From the NCBI GenBank assembly GCA_019634045.1, contig JAHQWA010000560.1:1-40237 (forward strand): DNA of 40,237 nucleotides, read 5' to 3'. Origin of the DNA: Saprospiraceae bacterium. Its GTDB lineage: Bacteria > Bacteroidota > Bacteroidia > Chitinophagales > Saprospiraceae. Shown piece by piece: positions 16,640-24,527 of this stretch. Below the pieces are notes generated by a model. The model was given only the letters and a program-made list of their open reading frames with translations. It searched no databases and was not told the origin of the DNA. Numbering within the stretch: position 1 is the first letter of the stretch; every line of letters starts with the position of its first letter. The translations under genes were made by a program, and so were the position numbers.

Positions 16640-18145
16640 TTATACGGATGCTTTCAATTTTTCTAAGAGAGCCAGGTGCTTTTCCGCTTGTGCTACCATA
16701 TCACTATCCTTAACTAGGGTTCTAACCTCTTCTGCTTTTACCAGCATATCCTGGTAGCGTTGCTCATTAAAGTATTCTGGATCATTACCTACGTCCCAGC
16801 TAGCTTCTAGAAAATTCAAAAGCGTGATGGCTCTTTCGTATGGATAGGCTCTAGTACGCACATCCAAGGCTTCTTGGTAATAGAATAAGGCCTTTTCGTG
16901 GTTATCTGTCAGTACCGCTTGTGGAAACTTGGTAAAGGCGTTTCCGTAATTATTGCAGATCATTCCATATTCATACGGATATCTCATTTTGGTATAGAAC
17001 CGTAGGGCCTCATCAAAAGAAGCTACTGCAATTCCGGCCCAAATACTCTTCTTTTTCTGTTCGGCAGGCATATCACTATACAGTACAGCCAAGTTATGAT
17101 GAATATCCGCAAAAGCATCTGGTGCCACCTCTTTCTTAAATACCTTCAAAGCTTCCTGGTAACTCTCAATGGCTGGTTTGAAGAACTGCGGATTACCCTG
17201 TTGGGCCCAGGTATACAATAGGGTCCCTTTGCGATACTGAGCATTCCCTGCTAGCTCAACCATTCCTTCCTCCTCAAAAATCTTGGTGGCTCGGGTAGCA
17301 TAGCCCAAAGATTCCGAAAAGCTTTCCGAAATATTGGCAATATGAGCTGCATCCAGGAGCAAGAGCCCCGTTTCTATCTTTCTATTGGATTGCTCATAGG
17401 ACTGCAGTACCTCCCAAAGAGTCGATTTTAACTTCGTTAATAGGTCTTGATCATAAGGAATGGTCAATTGCGGCAACCATGCCTGACATAGCGTATGTTT
17501 CACCTCAATCTGTGCGGCTTTAGACAAAGAATCGAGGCTTAAAGATTCCAGTAACTCAACGCCTTTTGTGCCTTGCTGCAAATCGACGAGTAATAGCGCC
17601 AGTTGTCTGGCGGTGAAAGCATGATGCTCTACGGAAGGGGCACTTTTGAGCGCTTCTTCATAAAAATAGATCGTCTTTTCTAAATCGAAATTATCGGGGG
17701 TGGCGGCGTAATGCCGCAAGATGGCCTGGTTGTGCATTAGCCGATATTCCTCGTAGGGAGAATACTGGGAGATCAACTCCGTTGGACTAATCGCAATACC
17801 TTGTTGTAGTCGATTAATGAAATCCAATTCCTTAAACAAGGAAGGGTGGGCCTCTTGCAGATAGGCATAGGCCTTCTCGTAGTTGTTGAGCTTGGCAAAA
17901 ACAATTCCTAGAAGATTGGCTGCGTTGAGTTCAATTTCCTCCGGTAAGAGGAAGGGGGGGTGCACATTCAACCAATCTAGGGGGAAGGCAATTTCCCCCT
18001 TTTTAATCAAAATGGAATTTGCGCTTGGAATCGGCTGACGCTCCAAGAGGTCTGCGGTACTCACTAACTCGTGTAGCCGATCTTCCTGTTGAATAATCTC
18101 TTGAATCTGGGAGTGATATTCAGTTGTAGCAAATATGGATAGCAT
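16640..18145 (-). CDS. TPR-repeat protein of hydrogenase cluster
   Basis: A 501-residue soluble protein made almost entirely of helical hairpins. Recognisable tetratricopeptide repeats include AANLLGIVFAKLNNYEKAYAY, AFTARQLALLLVDLQQGTKG, and a late series of ADIHHNLAVLY, GMICNNYGNAFTKF and AITLLNFLEASWD, which resembles filling-in of family members. There is no signal peptide, so it acts in the cytoplasm. The start overlaps the end of the 107-residue gene by 26 bp, which implies coupled translation. TPR proteins are scaffolds. Given the place between the protease gene and hypA, a role in maturation or in assembling the two small subunits with the large subunit is plausible but unproved. Confidence 0.85.
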   Translation of the reverse strand: MLSIFATTEYHSQIQEIIQQEDRLHELVSTADLLERQPIPSANSILIKKGEIAFPLDWLNVHPPFLLPEEIELNAANLLGIVFAKLNNYEKAYAYLQEAHPSLFKELDFINRLQQGIAISPTELISQYSPYEEYRLMHNQAILRHYAATPDNFDLEKTIYFYEEALKSAPSVEHHAFTARQLALLLVDLQQGTKGVELLESLSLDSLSKAAQIEVKHTLCQAWLPQLTIPYDQDLLTKLKSTLWEVLQSYEQSNRKIETGLLLLDAAHIANISESFSESLGYATRATKIFEEEGMVELAGNAQYRKGTLLYTWAQQGNPQFFKPAIESYQEALKVFKKEVAPDAFADIHHNLAVLYSDMPAEQKKKSIWAGIAVASFDEALRFYTKMRYPYEYGMICNNYGNAFTKFPQAVLTDNHEKALFYYQEALDVRTRAYPYERAITLLNFLEASWDVGNDPEYFNEQRYQDMLVKAEEVRTLVKDSDMVAQAEKHLALLEKLKASV

Positions 18146-18443
18146 CTCGATTTGTTTTTAATGTTCCTCTGGCGTCTTTGCGAATACCCCGTTGCAGAAT
18201 ACTAGCAAAGGTCTTAGCCTTTTTTTCTGCATTATAAGTATCGATTTTTCTACAGATCAGTTTGAACGGATTGTCTACAGCGATGTAGATCATGGTCAGG
18301 TGCCAAAGGCCTTTTCTTTCCAATAATTGATATTGCACCTCTGTATTCATCAACCATTTATCCTCGATCAAAAGCTTAAAATCCTCCGGCTTACCCGGAA
18401 ACTCCGTAGGCCTATGAAAGGGGATATCTGGAGATATAAACAT
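18120..18443 (-). CDS. Uncharacterised small protein, paralogue of the 119-aa protein at 24159-24518
   Basis: A 107-residue protein with no recognised family. Its C-terminal 80 residues align with the 119-residue protein encoded at 24159-24518. Shared positions include W with a following T-x-V, R-x-G-x-W, KLI-x-R-x-I-x-x-Y, KA, KD-x-RGTLK-x-N-x-D, and a terminal CY. The pattern suggests an alternating beta fold with a conserved RGTLK loop. There is no signal peptide or membrane segment. It overlaps the TPR gene and lies 10 bp after the 122-residue gene, so it is co-transcribed with hydrogenase accessory genes. The duplicate sits next to the TetR regulators, suggesting one copy for each small-subunit module. 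Confidence 0.75.
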   Translation of the reverse strand: MFISPDIPFHRPTEFPGKPEDFKLLIEDKWLMNTEVQYQLLERKGLWHLTMIYIAVDNPFKLICRKIDTYNAEKKAKTFASILQRGIRKDARGTLKTNRDAIHICYN

Positions 18444-18453
18444 GCGGCAGGCT

Positions 18454-18822
18454 TTATATTGTCACATTCAGGATATTCAATTCTTTTTGTTCACGGTAGG
18501 CTAATTCTCGATCCGAATCATTTATCTCATGGTCAATGAGTAACTCATGAATGGCGATGGTTTTATCTCCCTGAGCGTTTTTATCCTTCAACATGTGTGG
18601 TTTTGCTTTATGCAACTGCTTAAAGAGTTCATCACTTTCCGGAGCAATCATCAAGGTTTGACGATCTGGATAGTATATCATATTGACATTGGGGCTATTG
18701 TGGAATAGGGCCATCGCTAGTGTATGATCAATCAACAGATGGGCCGATTTCAATTGTACCTTTGCCTCTTTTGCGGCCTGAGACCTTAAATCACCCTGCA
18801 TTTTTTGTGGTGGAATAAACAT
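18454..18822 (-). CDS. Uncharacterised soluble protein (122 aa)
   Basis: A 122-residue cytoplasmic protein of unknown family. It is mixed alpha/beta: a helix around SQAAKEAKVQLKSAHLLID, then a strand pair around VNMIYYPDRQTLMIAPES, and a late segment DKTIAIHELLIDHE that looks like a beta strand and helix. Several histidines (LIDHT, KPHML, LIDHE) are spaced along the chain, but there is no clear metal motif. It lies three bases after the protease gene and 10 bp before the 107-residue gene, so it is part of the accessory block between the catalytic subunits and hypA. Its function cannot be told from the sequence. Confidence 0.7.
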   Translation of the reverse strand: MFIPPQKMQGDLRSQAAKEAKVQLKSAHLLIDHTLAMALFHNSPNVNMIYYPDRQTLMIAPESDELFKQLHKAKPHMLKDKNAQGDKTIAIHELLIDHEINDSDRELAYREQKELNILNVTI

Positions 18823-18825
18823 GGC

Positions 18826-19320
18826 TTACGGCTTTAATGCTTGTTGGAGAATATCAACGACCTTATCGCCACCCACTTTTGCCTCCTCGGTCATTCCTAC
18901 ATTGAAGGCCGTACTGTCAATGGCTATGAGGTAAACCTCAATGTCTTCCGGGTATTCATCTCCCAACATCTTCTTAGCATAGGAAAGGGCTTGACTCCAC
19001 TTCAGACTATGTAAAAAAACCAAAGGATCATCTTCGATCTCTGCCTCAATTTCAGAAGCAGGCAATTTGTAAGTCGTTCCGACCGCCTCTCCCGTATTGA
19101 TCACGGCATCTACCAGGATAATCTTATCATGCCCTTTGAGTTGAAACAACACCTCAAAGGCTGATGTCCCCATATCAAAAATGCTCACGTTCTCTACCTC
19201 CCCCAACTTTTTCTTCAGCTCCTCAATCACATAAATCCCCACACCATCATCGGCACGTACCGGATTCCCAAAACCCAAAACTGCAATCTTCTTAGTCATT
19301 GTATCATTTGCACTGGTCAT
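18826..19320 (-). CDS. Hydrogenase maturation protease (HupD/HyaD family)
   Basis: A 164-residue endopeptidase. It has the family start VLGFGNPVRADDGVG with the nickel-binding acidic residue region, the ILVDAVI strand, and HSLKWSQAL with the histidine expected near the middle. It removes the C-terminal extension of the large subunit after nickel insertion; in this locus the predicted cut is after His516 of the large subunit. The start may be 19320 or the second Met at 19299 (MTKKIAVLG), the latter giving the usual compact N terminus. It is the first gene after the intrinsic terminator at 19354-19380, so it is probably expressed by read-through at a lower level than the structural genes. Confidence 0.92.
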   Translation of the reverse strand: MTSANDTMTKKIAVLGFGNPVRADDGVGIYVIEELKKKLGEVENVSIFDMGTSAFEVLFQLKGHDKIILVDAVINTGEAVGTTYKLPASEIEAEIEDDPLVFLHSLKWSQALSYAKKMLGDEYPEDIEVYLIAIDSTAFNVGMTEEAKVGGDKVVDILQQALKP

Positions 19321-19353
19321 TCATCTAATTTAGAAGGTTTACGCCAAAAAAGA

Positions 19354-19380
19354 AACCCGCCAAGCAAAAGTTGGCGGGTT
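19354..19380 (-). terminator. Intrinsic terminator after the large-subunit gene
   Basis: A perfect 10-bp stem (AACCCGCCAA with TTGGCGGGTT) and a 7-nt loop. In the minus-strand transcript it is followed by TCTTTTTTGG. It lies in the 83-bp gap between the large-subunit stop and the protease gene. It would let abundant mRNA for the structural subunits end here while a fraction reads on into the accessory and hyp genes. Confidence 0.85.
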
Positions 19381-19403
19381 ATAGAATATAAGATTATTTG
19401 ATT

Positions 19404-20999
19404 TTACAACTTGAATTTTGCCAATTCCTTCCCAGTCTTGTTATCGTGTGCATGCACGGTACAAACCAAGCAAGAATCGAAGGAGCGGGCTACCATGCCC
19501 ACCTCCACGGGATCATGTGGATCCTCTATTTCTGTACCTTCCAAAGCTGACTCAATAGGCCCAGCCTTACCTTCGCTGTCATTTGGTCCGACATTCCAGG
19601 TAGTGGGAGCAATGATCTGATAGTTCTCAATCACACCATCCTTAATTTTGATCCAGTGTGCCAATGCACCACGAGCAGCTTCCGTTGCTCCCCAACCTAT
19701 ACCGTCTCTCTCCGTTGGCTTGATATAGAATTCGTCATCCAGTCGAACCTGGCTCAACCAATCATTGATCAGGGTATAAATTCGAGGGGCTTCGTGTACG
19801 CGCGCCAATACTCTGGTGAAAACGGAAGGTCCCATTTTCTCCATGATATCGCCAAACAACGGATCTTGGATTTGATGCGCAGCGTTAGCCGGATTAGCAT
19901 TCATGATCACTCGGGCCAAAGGCCCAGTCTCCGCGGCATGGCCCATAAATCGAGGCGCCTTTGACCAGCTATACTTGTCATTAAAATCGGAATTTTCTAA
20001 AGTCCGAGAATCGGTAGATGCCATCGGAGCGGGTTCATCAAACGGATGCAGCGCATCGGCTTGATTCATATACCAAGCATGCTTCACATGCTCAGCCACC
20101 TGCATATGGTCAGCAGCATGATAATTTTTACCATCCCAGAATCCAGATGGACTGATAACCGCTGGATTTCTAGCCTCAATGGTCGGCTTGTTGTACATAT
20201 CCTTATGCAAGTAAGTACCCCAGGCTAGGAATTTTCCAACTCCTTGGCCAAACTTATCCAAACCAAATTCAATTCCAGCGCGTAGTAGCAGTCCCAAATC
20301 GCTATTAAAATGAGATTCATTTTCATTCAACCACTCCATCATATCATCCCAAGACTTAATCTGCATATAGCGCTCGATCGAGCAGCCTAGCCAGACTGGC
20401 TCCAACCAATCGTTGCGGAACTGGTTCATGATCGCATGGGCACGAGTAATATCCTTCAGGGTAGGTGCACACATAACACCGCCTGGCACCATATAGCTAG
20501 AATGTGGCCATTGTCCTCCGAATAGAGCATACACTTCCACCGGACGACCCGATGCCGTCACTCCCGTTTGAAAAGATGTACCAACATAGGCAGCCCAGCG
20601 TTTTACCACCTCCTGATACAAGGGCTTATTGGCAAATTTCTTATTCGCCATATCTGTGGCAAAAATCGCATAGAACCAGCGCGGAATACTTTGGATGGTT
20701 TCTGCGGCTTGACCAATAGCTCTCAGTAGGAGAGCATTTGGCGAAAGGGTAGTCTGCCAAGCCACGTCCAAGGCCGAAGAAGCGCAGTACAAATGCGAAC
20801 CTCCACAAATCCCACAGGCCCGTGGCGTCACAATTAAGCCCGATTGAGGATCTTTGCCTTGCAAAATCTTCTCAAACCCACGAAACATAGCTGCTTGCGT
20901 ATGTGCTCTGGTCACTACTCCATTTTCCATATAGACCTTCACATCCAGGTCTCCTTCTACCCGGCCTACTGGAGATATATTTAATTCTTTTAAAGACAT
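19404..20999 (-). CDS. [NiFe]-hydrogenase large subunit, soluble uptake type
   Basis: A 531-residue catalytic subunit. The four nickel ligands are Cys62 and Cys65 in PRACGICGGSH, and Cys510 and Cys513 in FDSCLVCTVH. The 15 residues after His516 are the extension removed by the protease encoded downstream. The RVEGDLDVKV start, GGQWPHSSYMVPGGVMCAPT and the DKFGQGVGKFLAWGTYL region are characteristic of the lineage containing actinobacterial-type (group 1h), cyanobacterial-type (2a) and related enzymes. Many of these oxidise H2 in air, some at atmospheric levels. I cannot fix the subgroup by eye; the recently described group 1l found in Bacteroidota is a further possibility. The gene lies 44 bp after the main small subunit. 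The enzyme should be cytoplasmic or membrane-associated from inside. Confidence 0.95.
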   Translation of the reverse strand: MSLKELNISPVGRVEGDLDVKVYMENGVVTRAHTQAAMFRGFEKILQGKDPQSGLIVTPRACGICGGSHLYCASSALDVAWQTTLSPNALLLRAIGQAAETIQSIPRWFYAIFATDMANKKFANKPLYQEVVKRWAAYVGTSFQTGVTASGRPVEVYALFGGQWPHSSYMVPGGVMCAPTLKDITRAHAIMNQFRNDWLEPVWLGCSIERYMQIKSWDDMMEWLNENESHFNSDLGLLLRAGIEFGLDKFGQGVGKFLAWGTYLHKDMYNKPTIEARNPAVISPSGFWDGKNYHAADHMQVAEHVKHAWYMNQADALHPFDEPAPMASTDSRTLENSDFNDKYSWSKAPRFMGHAAETGPLARVIMNANPANAAHQIQDPLFGDIMEKMGPSVFTRVLARVHEAPRIYTLINDWLSQVRLDDEFYIKPTERDGIGWGATEAARGALAHWIKIKDGVIENYQIIAPTTWNVGPNDSEGKAGPIESALEGTEIEDPHDPVEVGMVARSFDSCLVCTVHAHDNKTGKELAKFKL

Positions 21000-21043
21000 T
21001 TTATTTTGATTTAGAGTTCTGTAAAAAAAGTGTTGCTCCCTGC

Positions 21044-22009
21044 TTACTTAGAATTGCCGTAGTCATCGGCAGAAGCGGGTGAGCCTAGCACTTTTCCAAC
21101 CCCAGCTTTGAAATAGTAGAATAATTTCGATTCGCCTGGAGGCGTTTCTTTTGGCAAGAAGCCAAGATATTTCATGGTCTTAAACACAGACCCTTTTTTT
21201 AGATCATGATGAGGGAAACCTGGCTCTGTGCACCCCAAGCAAGGATGATTGGCCCTGGTCTTACTACTTTGTCGATTCCACAGAATACGATTACAACTAG
21301 CGCGGGTCATAGGTCCTCTGCATCCTACTTCATAGAACAAACAACCACCGCGTTTTCCAAAATGACCATCTACCTTTTCACTAAAGGCTACGGCATTAGG
21401 ACATCCATTCTGTACAAAATCGGTGAAAAAAGTTTTGGGGCGATGGTATTCATCAATCAATACATCCCCAATACGACCAGTAGAAATGGCTACCAATATC
21501 TGCGTAATCCAATCCGGGTGCGCGGGGCAGCCAGGAATGTTAATTACAGGCAAGCCTCCCTTAGAAACAAAGTCAGCACCCAAAAATCCTCCCTTTTGTT
21601 TTTTATGGAACTGAAATCCTGTGGATTCACTAGGATTCGGTGGTACTGCAGGAATGCCGCCCCAGGTAGCACAGTCACCTACTGCGACCACAAACTGAGC
21701 TACATCCGATAATTCTTTGATCCAGTCTTGCATAGGACGATCAGCGAAGTAATTCATTTTCCCGGTGCCATTAGGCCCTTGTACTACGGATCCTTCGAAT
21801 ACAAAAATGTCCAGTTGCGTCTTTCCGGATATACAATCGTTTAATAAATCGCTTACCTGATGCCCAATTTCTAAACCTACCGTTGGATGCCATAAAATAT
21901 TGATCCCAAAATCAACGATTAACTCGACAACCGTAGGTTCTTCGGCGTTAAGAAAGGACATGGTATTTCCACTACATGCCCCACCTTGTAACCATAAAAC
22001 ATTAGCCAT
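21044..22009 (-). CDS. [NiFe]-hydrogenase small subunit (primary copy)
   Basis: A 321-residue iron-sulfur subunit without Tat signal or C-terminal membrane anchor. It starts directly with the flavodoxin-like strand NVLWLQGGACSGNT. The proximal-cluster motif is C12-S-G-N15: the usual second cysteine is Asn, as in actinobacterial- and cyanobacterial-type enzymes, where an Asp is thought to help. Other cluster ligands are visible: GDCATWGG, the GCPAHPD histidine, GGCLFYEVGC, RASCNRILWN and NHPCLGC. It is the first gene after the promoter at 22095-22102 and the operator at 22118-22135, and is followed by the large subunit at 44 bp. It is highly similar over its length to the second small subunit at 22263-23225, with all ligands conserved. 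Confidence 0.95.
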   Translation of the reverse strand: MANVLWLQGGACSGNTMSFLNAEEPTVVELIVDFGINILWHPTVGLEIGHQVSDLLNDCISGKTQLDIFVFEGSVVQGPNGTGKMNYFADRPMQDWIKELSDVAQFVVAVGDCATWGGIPAVPPNPSESTGFQFHKKQKGGFLGADFVSKGGLPVINIPGCPAHPDWITQILVAISTGRIGDVLIDEYHRPKTFFTDFVQNGCPNAVAFSEKVDGHFGKRGGCLFYEVGCRGPMTRASCNRILWNRQSSKTRANHPCLGCTEPGFPHHDLKKGSVFKTMKYLGFLPKETPPGESKLFYYFKAGVGKVLGSPASADDYGNSK

Positions 22010-22094
22010 GATGAAAGGGAGTTTTTAGTTTGTCTATAAAGTTTTGACCCTGCTGAAGAAACAGAAATCTTCTTCTACAAAATAGTAGGATGTC

Positions 22095-22102
22095 CAAATA
22101 TA
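22095..22102 (-). promoter_or_regulatory. TAnnTTTG promoter box of the small/large-subunit operon
   Basis: Reading on the minus strand, TATATTTG matches the Bacteroidota -7 consensus TAnnTTTG. It lies 86 bp before the small-subunit ATG. The -33 region falls inside the palindrome at 22118-22135, so a bound repressor would block sigma-factor contact. Confidence 0.55.
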
Positions 22103-22117
22103 ATAATTCAAGTTCAA

Positions 22118-22135
22118 TTAGAAAGTATTTTCTAA
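22118..22135. promoter_or_regulatory. Candidate TetR operator upstream of the hydrogenase structural genes
   Basis: An inverted repeat TTAGAAA-GTAT-TTTCTAA, extendable by two more complementary bases on each side to 9-bp arms. It lies in the 253-bp gap between the two small-subunit genes and covers the -33 region of the promoter at 22095-22102. The half-sites equal those at 15306-15323, and the left half continues identically (TTAGAAAGTA) at 24528. Confidence 0.65.
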
Positions 22136-22262
22136 TTTTTTTAACAACAAACCTAACTTATTGAAACCACATTCTAATCTAGACTGAATCTAGATAAAGC
22201 CGATAGGCGGGTATCCGGTCTATAATAACGTATTCCGATGTAAATAGGAGTGGGGAGGGGAA

Positions 22263-23225
22263 CTACTTAGAAAGCTTGCGTTTAGCTGGATCTGAGAAGG
22301 GGCGATTCAGTGCGGTTTTGAAGTAATGCCGAAGTTTGCTTTCTCCTTCAGGAACTTCTTTGGCAAAATATCCGAGATACTTCATAGTCTTGAAAATACT
22401 TCCTTTTTTCAAGTCATGATGAGGGAAGCCTGGTTCAGTGCATCCTAGGCATGGGTGATTGGCTCTGGTTTTAGAAGAGGTTCGGTTCCACAGGATTCGA
22501 TTACAGGAAGCCCTAGTCATCGGACCTCGGCATCCTACTTCATAGAACAAACAGCCACCGCGTTTTCCAAATTCTCCGGGCACCCGTTCTGAAAAAGAAG
22601 TAGCATTCGTGCAGCCCGTCTGCACAAAGTCTGTAAAATAGGTCTTGGGACGATGAAAATCATCTAATAGTACATCCCCCATGCGCCCCCTTGAAATAGC
22701 CACCAAAATTTGAGTCATCCAATCTGGATGCGCAGGGCAACCTGGAATATTAATGACGGGAAAGCCACTCTTTGTCTTAAAATCGCCGCCCAGGAATCCG
22801 CCTTTGTCTTTTTTGTGGAATTGCATTCCGGTTGACTCCGTAGGATTCGGAGGCACTGCCATGATGCCGCCCCAAGTGGCACAATCACCAATTGCGACTA
22901 CGTACTGTGCCTCGCGGGCTAAGTCTTGCACCCAGTCCTTTGTTGGACGACCGGCAAAGAAATTCATATTTCCACTACCATCAGAACCTTGAATGATGGA
23001 GCCTTCAAAAACAAAAATATCCAATGGCACTTCACCACTTAATGCTTCATTCAGCACTTCATTTACCTGTTCTCCGATTTCCAAACCAATCGAGGGGTGA
23101 TAGAGGATACGAATACCAAAATCTGTGACCAGTTCAATCACTGACGGTTGTTCAGCGTTGAGGAAAGACATAGTATTGCCGCTACATGCTCCTCCCTTTA
23201 ACCAGATCAGGTTCGTCATTGGCAT
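22263..23225 (-). CDS. [NiFe]-hydrogenase small subunit (second copy)
   Basis: A 320-residue paralogue of the primary small subunit, with no Tat signal and the same CSGN proximal motif. All other cluster ligands are intact, so it should be functional and not a decaying copy. It differs mainly in surface segments (for example VNEVLNEALSGEV and LAREAQYVVAIG) and in the C-terminal tail (FSDPAKRKLSK). A second in-frame Met two codons in (23219) gives the start MTNLIW, closer to the primary copy. No second large subunit is present, so it must pair with the same one, with one encoded elsewhere, or serve another purpose. It lies between TetR A and the operator/promoter of the structural operon. It has its own 177-bp upstream gap, in which I see no clear TAnnTTTG box. 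Confidence 0.94.
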   Translation of the reverse strand: MPMTNLIWLKGGACSGNTMSFLNAEQPSVIELVTDFGIRILYHPSIGLEIGEQVNEVLNEALSGEVPLDIFVFEGSIIQGSDGSGNMNFFAGRPTKDWVQDLAREAQYVVAIGDCATWGGIMAVPPNPTESTGMQFHKKDKGGFLGGDFKTKSGFPVINIPGCPAHPDWMTQILVAISRGRMGDVLLDDFHRPKTYFTDFVQTGCTNATSFSERVPGEFGKRGGCLFYEVGCRGPMTRASCNRILWNRTSSKTRANHPCLGCTEPGFPHHDLKKGSIFKTMKYLGYFAKEVPEGESKLRHYFKTALNRPFSDPAKRKLSK

Positions 23226-23338
23226 AAGTGTTTATGGTTCTCCGCTTATTGGGTGGTTTTGGAAGTCATTCGGAGAAAACAGTCTATTAAAGGTAATTTT
23301 TAATTGCTAAAAAAGGTATTGTGGCGGGTTATCGCCGT

Positions 23339-23360
23339 CAGAGCATAGAGGTCTGCTCTG
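23339..23360 (-). terminator. Weak hairpin after TetR A
   Basis: A 7-bp stem CAGAGCA/TGCTCTG with an 8-nt loop, 43 bp downstream of the TetR A stop. No U-run follows on the minus strand, so termination is uncertain; it may be a site upstream of the second small subunit instead. Confidence 0.3.
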
Positions 23361-23402
23361 GTAGAATTAGATCATTCAGTTGTATCACAAGTAGGCCAAT
23401 AG

Positions 23403-24050
23403 TTAGTTTCCAGAGGATTTTTGCTTTAGTAAGGGACGGATCAATTGCTCAAACTCAGCCACGCCTTGTTCCGTAAAATAGGGGTGAATCTGATTCCAGA
23501 TCATTTGCTTAAACTCTGATACATCCATAAAGGTCTCCGTCCCACGGATGAGGTGTTGCGGCACCCAGAAGGTAATCAGGACCCAAATCGCATCCGAAAC
23601 ACTCTTGTAAACACCGGGCTGAGGTTCGGCTTGAATGAGTCCCCGATTTTGGTTAAAGTCAAACCGCTTATGGATCTGGCTAATCATCTTACAAACCTGA
23701 GGCAGCCGCTTTGATTGAATTTCGGGGTAATGCCTTTGAATTTCGAGCATATCCAGGAAATAGAATGGATATTTCTGAATAAAGGAAAAGTACTTGCTGA
23801 GCTGATTGTCAAAGTCGATCAGGTTCGGGTAAATGCGATAGGTCGATAAGATTTCGGCCGCTTCCTGATGGAGGTCTTCATTCACTGCCTCAATGATCGC
23901 CTCTTTATTTCGAAAGTGGTAAGCCAAGTTGCCAGGGCTAATCCCTATTTCATTTGCAATTTGCTGCAGACGCACGTTTGCCAATCCATTCTCGTTGAAT
24001 AGACGAATGGAAGCTTTTATGATTTTCTGCTTCGTGTTTAAGTCCGCCAT
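23403..24050 (-). CDS. TetR-family regulator A
   Basis: A 215-residue regulator. The N-terminal TetR helix-turn-helix runs over about residues 8-55 (KIIKASIRLFNENG, then IANEIGISPGNLAYHFRNKEAI); the rest is the helical ligand domain. It is a clear paralogue of regulator B at 24583-25212: the recognition helix differs little (SPGNLAYHF against SVGNLAYHY), and the ligand domain shares the YRI-P start and a late PGV segment. It lies between the 119-residue gene and the second small subunit. A lone operator half-site (ACTTTCTAA, 24072-24080) stands about 22 bp before its ATG, consistent with weak autoregulation. The likely targets are the TTAGAAA-type palindromes in this window. The ligand is unknown. 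Confidence 0.9.
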   Translation of the reverse strand: MADLNTKQKIIKASIRLFNENGLANVRLQQIANEIGISPGNLAYHFRNKEAIIEAVNEDLHQEAAEILSTYRIYPNLIDFDNQLSKYFSFIQKYPFYFLDMLEIQRHYPEIQSKRLPQVCKMISQIHKRFDFNQNRGLIQAEPQPGVYKSVSDAIWVLITFWVPQHLIRGTETFMDVSEFKQMIWNQIHPYFTEQGVAEFEQLIRPLLKQKSSGN

Positions 24051-24158
24051 CAGATAGGTGATATTTATTTAACTTTCTAAGCCTGTGGAAAACTTACAAG
24101 GGGAATTACCTTTTAGTCTTTCCTGGCCTTCTCATCGGTAGCTTATCAAAAGATCCGC

Positions 24159-24518
24159 TTAGCTGTAACAAAACCCAAAATCGTCTAAATTGACTTTTAA
24201 GGTTCCGCGTTGATCTTTTGCTGCCAGTCGTCTCATGTACCAAGCACTCATTTCTGCTTTATCTTTACAAGAATACCTAGCAATTACCCGCTTAATCAGC
24301 TTTTGTGGCTGTAAGTAATGGGCAAAGACCAGGTGAATTTCCCACATTCCATCTCTCTTGACCACATTTTCAATGACTGCCGTGTCTCTCAACCACCAAT
24401 CATCTGATAGGAAGTCCATATCTGTCTGATAACCCGCCTTCTCGACAAAGTGCTGGTTGTTCAAGAGGTTGAGGAGTGCATCGTAGCTGCTGTCATCTAG
24501 GTAAAATCCATTCATCAA
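24159..24518 (-). CDS. Uncharacterised small protein, paralogue of the 107-aa hydrogenase-cluster protein
   Basis: A 119-residue protein without recognised domain. Residues of about 38-119 align with the 107-residue protein at 18120-18443, sharing R-x-G-x-W, P-x-KLI-x-R-x-I-x-x-Y, KD-x-RGTLK-x-N-x-D and a C-terminal CY. The N-terminal 35 residues are acidic and unrelated in appearance. Its ATG lies 9 bp after the imperfect operator at 24528-24545 and 40 bp after a TAnnTTTG box at 24558-24565, so it is probably under direct TetR control. It sits between the two TetR genes. Presumably it has the same unknown role as its paralogue, but linked to the second small subunit. Confidence 0.75.
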   Translation of the reverse strand: MMNGFYLDDSSYDALLNLLNNQHFVEKAGYQTDMDFLSDDWWLRDTAVIENVVKRDGMWEIHLVFAHYLQPQKLIKRVIARYSCKDKAEMSAWYMRRLAAKDQRGTLKVNLDDFGFCYS

Positions 24519-24527
24519 TTCACTGGA

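Noticed and set aside
19404-23225. H2-sensing regulatory hydrogenase (HupUV type)
   Set aside because: The large subunit has a C-terminal extension and a dedicated protease is encoded, whereas sensor hydrogenases lack the extension; no histidine kinase is nearby.
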